Origin: Candidatus Binatia bacterium
GTDB lineage: Bacteria; Desulfobacterota; Binatia; UBA9968; JAJDTQ01
Assembly: GCA_951813575.1 (NCBI GenBank)
Contig: OX638375.1
Coordinates: 248,001-312,000 of the forward strand
DNA length: 64,000 nt
Reading direction: 5' to 3'
The notes under the pieces are model-generated. The model did not search any database, was not told the origin of the DNA, and worked only from the letters and a program-made list of their open reading frames with translations. The first letter of the stretch is position 1, and each line of letters begins with the position of its first letter. The translations under genes and the position numbers were made by a program. Shown piece by piece: positions 57,241 to 64,000 of this stretch.

Positions 57241-58206
57241 CTAGCGGAGGAAGGTGTCTTCCTGGGCAAGCTGGATGGCGGCCTCGTCAAAGGCGGCTTC
57301 GTCCGGCTCGCCGTCGCCCAGGATGCCGATCTGCCCCAGGAACTGCCCGATCTGGGCGTGGTCCCGGGGACTCACGGGCGAATAGGGCCGGGCTGGGTCG
57401 CCGATATCGACCCCGAAGTGCTTCAGGGCGGATTTCATGATCGGCGGCAGTCCGTAGGCGCCCCACTTCCCCGGGAAGAGGGTGAAACAGCGCTGCCAGT
57501 AGCGCGCCTTGTCGATATCGCCGTCCCGGAACGCGCGGACGACCCGGGCGCCGATGCGCGTGCCCGGCGGCGGCATGGTGGCGCCGGCGCCTCCCATCAT
57601 GAGCGTCGTCAGCAACGGCTGCATGGTGGTGAAGTAGTTGGCCTTGCCGGCGAGGTGGACCTGCTCGATGAGGCGCGTGATCTTGGTGATGTCGCGCGAG
57701 CTTTCCTTGAAGTAGTCGACCTTCTCGATCTCGCTGAGCCGCACGAAGGCGTCCAGCGGCGGGTCGGCGCCGGGACCGGGGTTGTGATAGGCGACGATGG
57801 GCAACGGGCTGACCGACGCCACTTCGGTGAAGAACTGCACCAGATCCGCGATGGTGGGCTGCCCGCCCCACGGACGGATGGGCATCAGCACCTGGATGAG
57901 GTCGCCGCCCACGGCGGCGGCATGGTCCGCGAGGTCGAGGATCGTTTCGATGGAATGGCTCGACGCCCCGAGAATGACCGGCACGCGCTTGTTGACGACC
58001 TCGGTGGCGCGCCGCATGACCTCCTTCCGCTCCTGGAGGGAAAGGACCGTGTACTCCGAGGCTTCGACGGCGACCACGGAGATGGCGTCGCAGTCGGCTA
58101 CGAGAAACTCGATCTGCCGCGCCAGGGCGTCATAGTCCACGTTCCCGTCGTCCGTGAACGGCGTCAGCGCAGCTCCGATAATTCCTCTGATGGGGCTTGC
58201 CAGCAT
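57241..58206 (-). CDS. DapA-family (N-acetylneuraminate lyase / DHDPS-like) aldolase
   Basis: 321 aa from ATG 58206, which has GAGGTCAAGG upstream; the open frame to 58308 overlaps the cyclase gene. TIM-barrel class I aldolase: GIIGAALTPFTDDGNVDYDA at the start, the catalytic Tyr140 in VAYHNPG, and the Schiff-base Lys167 in DYFKESSRD. Normal length. The genuine biosynthetic DapA motif GTTGE is replaced by VVAVEASEY, so this is a catabolic-type paralogue. It is 13 bp after the cyclase gene and likely acts in the same pathway. Confidence 0.88.
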   Translation of the reverse strand: MLASPIRGIIGAALTPFTDDGNVDYDALARQIEFLVADCDAISVVAVEASEYTVLSLQERKEVMRRATEVVNKRVPVILGASSHSIETILDLADHAAAVGGDLIQVLMPIRPWGGQPTIADLVQFFTEVASVSPLPIVAYHNPGPGADPPLDAFVRLSEIEKVDYFKESSRDITKITRLIEQVHLAGKANYFTTMQPLLTTLMMGGAGATMPPPGTRIGARVVRAFRDGDIDKARYWQRCFTLFPGKWGAYGLPPIMKSALKHFGVDIGDPARPYSPVSPRDHAQIGQFLGQIGILGDGEPDEAAFDEAAIQLAQEDTFLR

Positions 58207-58219
58207 GCCTTGACCTCGC

Positions 58220-58870
58220 TCAGACCTCGGCGACGATTCTGGCGTGGGCCGCGTCGCTCCCCTGCACCTTGAGGGGCAGCGCCATGATACGGCTCTTGCG
58301 TCCAGCAATGGCGGCGAGATTGGTTACGTTCTCGGCGATCAGCACGTCGTTGCCCAGGAGAGTCCGGTGTACCGGAAAGTCGAACCCCTTGGGCCGCAAC
58401 GGCGTGGGCAGGTCCACAGTGATGCAGTCGATTCCGAACAGCTTCACTCCGCGCTCCACGATCCATTCCGCCGCGTCGACGGAGAGATAGGGGTGCATAT
58501 TGTATTCTTCACTTTCGAATTTCTCGTCCCATCCGGTATGCAGCATAAGGATGTCGCCCCGTTCGACGGCCACGCCCGAGCCTTCGAGGTCCGCCGCGGT
58601 GACTTCCTCTCCCCCGCCCTTCTCCACGGAGATCACCGCGCCCGGCCCGACGAACGCGTCGAGCGACAACTCCTCGATGGACTTGCCGTCGGGCATGATG
58701 TGGACAGGCGCGTCCACGTGGGTCCCGGCATGACACGGCAGGTTGATCTCGGTGACGTTGAGCGGGTGGCCCTTGCCGAGATCGAAGAATCGCTGCACGT
58801 GCACGTCCGGCAGCACCGGGATCTTGGGCATGCCGTCGTAGATTATCCGCGAGAGATCGATCATGGACAT
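58220..58870 (-). CDS. Cyclase / kynurenine-formamidase-like hydrolase
   Basis: 216 aa from ATG 58870 (ATG 58864 also possible). The cyclase-family metal motif HAGTHVDAPVH is at residues 47-57, with His47, His51, Asp53 and His57. It also has FGIDCITVD and the LLGNDVLIAENVTNL end. Such enzymes hydrolyse formamides, lactams or related amides with a metal ion. The substrate is unknown. It is co-directional with the amidohydrolase, diiron-type protein and DapA-like lyase, implying a shared catabolic route. Confidence 0.87.
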   Translation of the reverse strand: MSMIDLSRIIYDGMPKIPVLPDVHVQRFFDLGKGHPLNVTEINLPCHAGTHVDAPVHIMPDGKSIEELSLDAFVGPGAVISVEKGGGEEVTAADLEGSGVAVERGDILMLHTGWDEKFESEEYNMHPYLSVDAAEWIVERGVKLFGIDCITVDLPTPLRPKGFDFPVHRTLLGNDVLIAENVTNLAAIAGRKSRIMALPLKVQGSDAAHARIVAEV

Positions 58871-58908
58871 GGTCGTGTTTCCTGAAGGGTTGGGCGCCTG
58901 CCGCCAGC

Positions 58909-59658
58909 TCAGGCCGCGCCCCCGTTGCGCCAACCGGCGTAGATGGGGTCCTTGTCGACGAAGGCTCTCTTGATGCCGTCGAAGGCCAGCCAGAACTGGT
59001 CCAGGGTCTTCTGCACCGACTGGCGCACCAGATCCTGCTGCTGGTCGGTGACCGCGTATCGGCTCACGGCCAACGGGCCCACCTTCATGTGCTCTTCGTC
59101 CACGCCCATGTGCAGCGTCCAGTAGCGGATGTCGTCGCCTTCCCGGTCGAAGCCGTAGTGGGTGGTCAGTCCGGTGACGATGCGGCTCATGCGCTCGCTG
59201 GCGGTGCCTTCAAGGCAGAAGCCCTGGCAGGCGTAGAGTTCCAGCCATGAGCGTTGGTACATGAGCAGGTCGCGCCAGTCGAGGAACGCCGAGGTCTCGG
59301 GCAGGGGCTGCACCGCGTCCAGCTCCTCCTTGGAAGCGTAGCCGCAGTTCATGGCGAAACGGATGAAGAGGCCGCGGTGGCTGTCGGTGCCGGAGATCTC
59401 CCCGGTACCCTCCTCCACCACGTTCTCGATCCACATCCTTTCCAGCTCGGCGTCCTCGGGACAGCGGCCCAGCATGGCCGCGATGGGCTTGGGGAAGGGC
59501 TTGGGGAAGAAAAGATAGAACTGGCCCACGAACCCCTTGAGCGCCTCCCGGTCGATCTCGCCCCTTTCGATCATTCCGATCAGAGGGTTGTCCTTGGAGT
59601 GCTTGGCGCGAACGGTGTCGTGAATCTCCTGTACAAAAGCATCGCCGGAAAGAGGCAT
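58909..59658 (-). CDS. Heme-oxygenase-like (TENA/PqqC/CADD-type) protein, putative diiron oxygenase
   Basis: 249 aa from ATG 59658, which has CAGGAG eight bases upstream; the longer frame to 59760 lacks support. All-helical: LIGMIERGEIDREALKGFVGQFY at the start is characteristic. Candidate iron ligands are Glu82/Glu83 and His94 (VVEEGTGEISGTDSHRGLF) and the DEEHMKVG pair near the C-terminus, the pattern of heme-oxygenase-like diiron oxygenases. Members cleave C-C or C-N bonds of small molecules. No substrate can be named. 166 bp separate it from the upstream amidohydrolase. Confidence 0.8.
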   Translation of the reverse strand: MPLSGDAFVQEIHDTVRAKHSKDNPLIGMIERGEIDREALKGFVGQFYLFFPKPFPKPIAAMLGRCPEDAELERMWIENVVEEGTGEISGTDSHRGLFIRFAMNCGYASKEELDAVQPLPETSAFLDWRDLLMYQRSWLELYACQGFCLEGTASERMSRIVTGLTTHYGFDREGDDIRYWTLHMGVDEEHMKVGPLAVSRYAVTDQQQDLVRQSVQKTLDQFWLAFDGIKRAFVDKDPIYAGWRNGGAA

Positions 59659-59824
59659 CGAATCCGCTCCTGGAACACGTGAATTTTCGTTGAGGGCCGC
59701 CGCTTCCCGGTACGCATGCGGCGCCACCGGGAACGGGCGGACTTCCTCCAACGAAGTCAAAATAGTTACTTGAAAGCCGGACGGATGGCAACCGGTGGGA
59801 CGCTCCGGCGCCTGGGGCGGACCC

Positions 59825-60847
59825 TCAGTCGAGGCCGTAGAAGCGCCGGGCGTTGTCTCCCAGGATGTTCTGCTTCGCCTCCTGCGAGAGGTCGTCCCGC
59901 GCCCAGATCAACGAGCCCGATTCCGGCCAGCTCATGTCCCAATGGGGATAGTCCGACGCATACATGATGGTCTCGGAGCCGATCTCCCCCACCACGTAGC
60001 CGATGGTCTTCTCGTCGGGCTCGCAGCCGTAGTACACGTTCTTGCTGGTGATGTAGTGGCTGGGCTCCTGCTTGCACTCGGGGGCTTCCACGGCGCCGCG
60101 TTTTTCCCACTCCTCGTCCATCCGGTCCGACCAGTAGGGGATCCAGCCGCAGCCGATCTCGAGAAAGCCGAGCTTCAGGTCGGGAAACAGCTCCGGAACC
60201 CCGGCGAAGATCATGCCGGTGAGCTGGCGCAATACCGGAAACGGGTGGCCGGTGGTGTGGATGGAGATGAACTGGTCGAAGATCTCGCTACCGGGCTCGT
60301 CGCCGCCGAAGGCGTGGATCGCCAGCGGCGTCCCGATCTTCTGCGCTTCCTCGTAGAGCGGGAAATACTCCGATGAGCCGAAGTTCTTTCCATGCCCCTG
60401 GGCGGCCAGCATGCCTCCCACCAGTCCCAGCTCGGTGACCGCGTAGCGCAGCTCCTCGGCCGCCGCCTCCGGAGCGTTGACCGGCAGGTTCGCCACGGCC
60501 TTGAGACGCGGTGAAACCTTGCAGTAGTCGGCGATGAACTCGTTGTAGGCGCGGCACAACTGGGTCTGGTAGCCGGGTTCGCGGATGCGGCCGATGCCGA
60601 GGCCGCTGGTGGGGTACATGACCGCGGTGTGGATCTCCTGGGTGTCCATGGCGGCCAGGCGTTCCTCGTGCTTGATGCCCGCGTGGCCGAGGGTCCCGCC
60701 AAGGTTGCGGTCGTAGGTTTCCCGCGGAATGAACGGGGGCCGCCGGTTCTGGAAAGCTTCCCCCAGAAACGGCTTGACCAGGTCGTCGTTGTCCCGCGCG
60801 TGAGCGTCCGCGTCGATTACCTTAAGAGTCGCGTCGATCTTCCCCAT
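59825..60847 (-). CDS. Amidohydrolase-2 family hydrolase/decarboxylase
   Basis: 340 aa. TIM-barrel: N-terminal metal motif VIDADAHARD (Asp12, Asp14, His16), then LAIHAFGG, and the C-terminal catalytic Asp in MYASDYPHWDMSW. This DxDxH form is widespread among ACMSD-like decarboxylases and hydrolases. The protein also has FLEIGCGWIPYWSDRMDEEW, typical of the large group in sponge- and soil-associated bacteria. It begins 84 bp after the dual ABC ATPase gene, so its substrate is probably taken up by that transporter. Confidence 0.88.
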   Translation of the reverse strand: MGKIDATLKVIDADAHARDNDDLVKPFLGEAFQNRRPPFIPRETYDRNLGGTLGHAGIKHEERLAAMDTQEIHTAVMYPTSGLGIGRIREPGYQTQLCRAYNEFIADYCKVSPRLKAVANLPVNAPEAAAEELRYAVTELGLVGGMLAAQGHGKNFGSSEYFPLYEEAQKIGTPLAIHAFGGDEPGSEIFDQFISIHTTGHPFPVLRQLTGMIFAGVPELFPDLKLGFLEIGCGWIPYWSDRMDEEWEKRGAVEAPECKQEPSHYITSKNVYYGCEPDEKTIGYVVGEIGSETIMYASDYPHWDMSWPESGSLIWARDDLSQEAKQNILGDNARRFYGLD

Positions 60848-60931
60848 GTTCGTCTCCCTTGATGGAATTTTCGTGCACGTGATCCACCGGCAAAACTACC
60901 ACCTTCGGCCCCGGATGGAAATCGTCCGTTT

Positions 60932-63061
60932 TCAGGTGGTCGCCTCGAGATCCCGGTCCGGGATGGTGATCACCGGCTCCACCTCCCTCAGTTCCTCCAA
61001 GGGAATGTGGCAGGCGATGGAATGGCCCTCGGTGTCGAGCCGCACCGGCGGCGGCTCGTCATCGCAGATGCTCCCGACCTTCCGCTGGCACCGCGTCGAG
61101 AACGGGCATCCCTTGGGCGGATCGAGGGGGCTCGGCAGATTGCCTTCCAGCACGATGCGGCGCTTCTCCACCTCCGGGTCGGCGATGGGCACCGCCGAGA
61201 GCAGCGCTTCGGTGTAGGGATGGTAGGGCGGCGCGAAGACTTCCTCGGTGGTCCCCCGCTCCATGATCTGTCCCAGGTACATGACGACCACGCGGTCGGA
61301 AAGATAGCGCACCGCAGACAGGTCGTGGCTGATGAACAGCAGCGTGGTGCGGTGCTCGCGCTGGATGTCCATCAGCAGCTCGGTCACCGCCGCCGCCACC
61401 GACACGTCCAGCGCGGAGATGGGCTCGTCCGCGATGACGGTCTTCGGGTTGCCGGCGAAGGCCCGGGCGATGCCCACCCGCTGCTTTTGTCCGCCGGATA
61501 GCTGGCGCGGCTTGCGGGCCGCGAAGGCCCGGGGCAGCTTCACCGTGTCCAGCAGCTTGTGGACCCGATCCTGGATCTTGGCCGGGTCGGACTCGATGCC
61601 GAATCGCTTGATGACCCGTCCGATCTGGTAGCCGACGGAGTGGGACGGGTTGAGCGTGTCGTTGGGGTTCTGGAACACCATCTGGAGCGATGCGAGTTGC
61701 TCCGGGGTTCGCTTCTTGACCTCGATGCTGCCGAGGTCGGTCCCGTCGAGGCGTACCTCGCCGTCGGTGGCGGTCTCCAGGCCCATCAGCACCTTGGCGA
61801 AGGTGGACTTGCCGCAGCCCGACTCGCCGACGATGGCCACGGTCTCCCCTTCCCCGGCGTCGAAGCTGATGCTTTCGTTGGCCTTCACCTGACGCACGGC
61901 TTCCCGGGAGATGAGAGTCGCCAGCGTGCTCTCCTTGACGTCGTAGTACTTGCGCATGTTGTCGACTTCAAGGACCGTGTCGCCCACCTCGATGGGCTCG
62001 CGGGTAGTTTCGTTGCTTACGACCGCGTCGTGATCGATCTCGTTCCAGCGGAGGCACCGCACCCGGTGCGCGGGATCGTCGTCGGTGTGAACGTCCTCCA
62101 TGGGAATGTGGTCGGCGTCGCAACGTCCGGCTTGAAAGGATTCACAGCGGGGGCCGAAATAGCAGCCCTTGGGGCGTTGGTGCGGCAACGGAAGCTGGCC
62201 CTTGATGGCGGCCAGCGGACGGGCGTTCTTGTCGGCGTGGGGCAACGGGATGCAGCCGAACAACCCGTGCGTGTAAGGGTGCTTCGGCCAGGAGAAGATG
62301 GAATCGATATGCCCTTCCTCCACCACCTCGCCGGAATACATCACGCAGATGCGGTCGCAGACCTCCAGCATCAGGCCGAGGTTGTGGGAGATGTAGAGCA
62401 GCGACGCGCCCGATTCCTTGCTCAACTCGGCGATGAGCTCGACAATCCCCGCCTCCACCGTAACATCGAGGGCCGTGGTAGGCTCGTCCAGCAACAGCAG
62501 CGCCGGTTTCGACAAGAGCGCCATGGCGATGACCACCCGCTGCTGCTGGCCGCCGGAGACCTGGTGCGGGTAGGAATCCATCAGGCGCTTGGGATCCGGG
62601 ATGTTCACCGCCGCCAGCATGTCGAAGGAGCGCTGGAAGGCCTCTTCCTCGCTCACGCCCTCGTGGATCATGGGCACTTCCATGAGTTGGGCGGCGATGG
62701 TCAGGCTCGGATTGAGGGCGGCCATGGGCTCCTGGTAGATCATGGCGATGTCCTTGCCCCGGACCCGCCGGATCTCCTCCTCGCTCAGTTCGGCCATGTC
62801 CCGGCCCTGGAACTTGATGGTGCCGCCGACGATGCCGCCGTTCTTGCCCATGTAGCGCATGATGCCGTTGGCCACGGTGGATTTACCGCAGCCGGACTCG
62901 CCCACCAGACCCACCGATTCGCCTTTCGCTATGGTGAGGTCGAAGTCCATGACCGCGGGAACTTCTCCCGCCCGCGTGTAGTAGCTGAGCCGGAGGCCGG
63001 AGATTTCCAGGACCGGCGGCTCGCCGCTGCCGTTGCCTTTGCCGTTGGGATCAGCCATCAC
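60932..63061 (-). CDS. Dual ATPase of dipeptide/oligopeptide-type ABC transporter (DppD-DppF fusion)
   Basis: 709 aa, two complete ABC ATPase domains in one chain. First: Walker A GESGCGKST near 54-62, signature VSGGQQQRV, Walker B LLLLDEPTTALD. Second: GESGCGKST again near residue 420, LSGGQKQRV, Walker B TVIADEPISALD. Each half ends in the OppD/F cysteine motif (GCYFGPRCESFQAGRC and GCPFSTRCQRKVGSIC). It powers uptake of peptides, nickel or opine-like substrates. It is 7 bp downstream of the permease gene. Confidence 0.93.
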   Translation of the reverse strand: MMADPNGKGNGSGEPPVLEISGLRLSYYTRAGEVPAVMDFDLTIAKGESVGLVGESGCGKSTVANGIMRYMGKNGGIVGGTIKFQGRDMAELSEEEIRRVRGKDIAMIYQEPMAALNPSLTIAAQLMEVPMIHEGVSEEEAFQRSFDMLAAVNIPDPKRLMDSYPHQVSGGQQQRVVIAMALLSKPALLLLDEPTTALDVTVEAGIVELIAELSKESGASLLYISHNLGLMLEVCDRICVMYSGEVVEEGHIDSIFSWPKHPYTHGLFGCIPLPHADKNARPLAAIKGQLPLPHQRPKGCYFGPRCESFQAGRCDADHIPMEDVHTDDDPAHRVRCLRWNEIDHDAVVSNETTREPIEVGDTVLEVDNMRKYYDVKESTLATLISREAVRQVKANESISFDAGEGETVAIVGESGCGKSTFAKVLMGLETATDGEVRLDGTDLGSIEVKKRTPEQLASLQMVFQNPNDTLNPSHSVGYQIGRVIKRFGIESDPAKIQDRVHKLLDTVKLPRAFAARKPRQLSGGQKQRVGIARAFAGNPKTVIADEPISALDVSVAAAVTELLMDIQREHRTTLLFISHDLSAVRYLSDRVVVMYLGQIMERGTTEEVFAPPYHPYTEALLSAVPIADPEVEKRRIVLEGNLPSPLDPPKGCPFSTRCQRKVGSICDDEPPPVRLDTEGHSIACHIPLEELREVEPVITIPDRDLEATT

Positions 63062-63068
63062 GTTCCTC

Positions 63069-63962
63069 CTAATCCTTCAGCGACACTTCCCGCAGCCCGT
63101 CGGCCAGCAGGTTGAAGCCCAGCACCAGCAGGGAGACCGCGCATGCGGGCAGGATCGCCATGTGGGGAAAACCGCCTGTCACGAAGGCACGGGTCTCGGT
63201 AATCATGCCGCCCCAATCGGGGTCCGGCGGCGGCAGGCCGAGGCCCAGGAACCCGAGCGCGCCGATGGTGATGGTCGTGTAGCCCATGCGCAGGCAGAAA
63301 TCGACGATCAGCGGGCTGCGGGCGTTGGGCAGGATCTCCACCAGCATGATGTACCAGGGCCCTTCGCCGCGGGTCTGGGAGGCCGCGATGTAGTCGCGGG
63401 TGGCAATGTCCATGGTGACGCCGCGCACGATGCGCATGATGCCCGGCGAGGAGGCGAACACCACCGCGAAGATGATGTTGAGCCCCGAGGCGCCCACCTT
63501 GGCGATAATCAGCACGTACAGGACCATGATGGGAAAGGACAGGATCACGTTGGCGAAGAACGAGATGATCTCGTCCAGATAGCCTCGGAAGTAGCCCGCG
63601 GCCAAGCCCATGATGATGCCGACGATATACGCGGAAATGGTGGCCACGGTGGCATAGAACAGCACCCGCTGGCCGCCCCAGATGATCCGCGAAAGGATGT
63701 CGCGGCCCAGGTGGTCGGTGCCGAACAGGAATACGCCGCCGTCCGGGGCCGCCGTGCCCGGGAAGGCGAAGGGCAGGATCGTCGCGTTGGGGTCGAAGGG
63801 TGACACGAGGGGCGCGAAGATCGCCAGCAGGACGAAGAACAGCACGATCAGTGCGCCGAACAGGCCGACGGGGCTTTCCCGCAGGAGAGCCACCGCCTTG
63901 ACCGCGTTCACGATGGTCGAATCCGGCCTTACGAGAGGTGCGTCGGTAGTACTGGTAGCCAT
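63069..63962 (-). CDS. DppC-type ABC permease
   Basis: 297 aa. Five to six membrane helices with the N-terminal OppC_N segment (LIVLFFVLLAIFAPLVSPFDP) and the transport motif FLFGTDHLGRDILSR. The EAA-type loop is RDYIAASQTRGEGPWYIMLVEILPNA, coupling to the ATPase. It forms a heterodimer with the DppB-type permease cut by the window edge. GGAGGAGGGG precedes its ATG. Confidence 0.93.
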   Translation of the reverse strand: MATSTTDAPLVRPDSTIVNAVKAVALLRESPVGLFGALIVLFFVLLAIFAPLVSPFDPNATILPFAFPGTAAPDGGVFLFGTDHLGRDILSRIIWGGQRVLFYATVATISAYIVGIIMGLAAGYFRGYLDEIISFFANVILSFPIMVLYVLIIAKVGASGLNIIFAVVFASSPGIMRIVRGVTMDIATRDYIAASQTRGEGPWYIMLVEILPNARSPLIVDFCLRMGYTTITIGALGFLGLGLPPPDPDWGGMITETRAFVTGGFPHMAILPACAVSLLVLGFNLLADGLREVSLKD

Positions 63963-63974
63963 GACCCCTCCTCC

Positions 63975-64000
63975 TCACTTGAACCGGATTCTCGGGTTCA
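63975..64000 (-). CDS. C-terminal end of DppB-type ABC permease (partial)
   Basis: Only the last eight codons are present: NPRIRFK then TGA at 63977-63975. This is the usual C-terminal ending of DppB/OppB permeases (DPRIR). It ends 12 bp before the DppC-type start, as expected in a dppBC pair. Confidence 0.7.

Overview
The window is a 64 kb stretch of a high-GC, gene-dense bacterial chromosome. It contains no rRNA, no complete mobile element, no CRISPR array and no phage genes. The gene set suggests an aerobically respiring Gram-negative bacterium of the deltaproteobacterial / Tectomicrobia-like kind: full System I cytochrome c maturation, quinone biosynthesis, a TCA-cycle block, UDP-glucose dehydrogenase, many amidohydrolase-2 and dipeptide-ABC genes, and REP-type intergenic repeats. 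The taxon is inferred from content only.

Layout. 0-5 kb: a ThrB-like kinase that has lost its catalytic residues, a cold-shock-like protein, a membrane protein, ubiE/menG, a polyprenyl diphosphate synthase, tRNA-Leu(CAG) and a receiver-like protein. 5-16.6 kb, all on +: valS, birA, coaX, an EF-G-like GTPase, a zinc ribbon coupled to an amidohydrolase, gamma-glutamyltransferase, an alpha/beta hydrolase, a DUF1178 protein and a flavin reductase. 16.6-23.6 kb on -: a complete ccmABCDEFG-ccmHI operon, including a 51-codon ccmD and a ccmH-ccmI fusion. 23.8-30.7 kb on +: icd, mdh, sucC, sucD, ndk, rlmN, MTA phosphorylase. A REP array follows, then a PfkB kinase, ugd, lepA, two tandem signal peptidases I, carA and carB, a second REP array, and recG.

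43.5-46.8 kb on - is an accessory cassette: two copies of a pair (secreted FG-GAP-like protein plus secreted SUMF1/FGE-fold protein) flank a 63-aa peptide gene with a strong Shine-Dalgarno. It is preceded by a good sigma-70-like promoter. 47-54 kb on +: aminotransferase, homoserine dehydrogenase, a Nudix-like protein, a PhtD-like binding protein, miaB, a DUF151 nuclease-like protein and a TPR protein, followed by a 62-bp AT-rich palindrome.

54.4-64 kb on - reads as one long co-directional cluster. A dipeptide/oligopeptide-type ABC transporter is followed by an amidohydrolase, a heme-oxygenase-like diiron-type protein, a cyclase-family hydrolase and a DapA-like aldolase/lyase. It then continues into a sulfide-oxidation module: small protein, sulfide:quinone oxidoreductase (SQR), persulfide dioxygenase-rhodanese fusion, small four-Cys protein.

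The observation I consider most important is in that module. The SQR-like frame is interrupted by a TGA at codon 332, and the same frame then continues for 53 codons with a recognisable SQR C-terminus. By my alignment the TGA falls on the second redox cysteine of the SQR family. A GC hairpin with a G-containing apical loop lies 18 nt downstream. This is a candidate selenocysteine-containing SQR; the main alternative is a single-base Cys-to-opal mutation.
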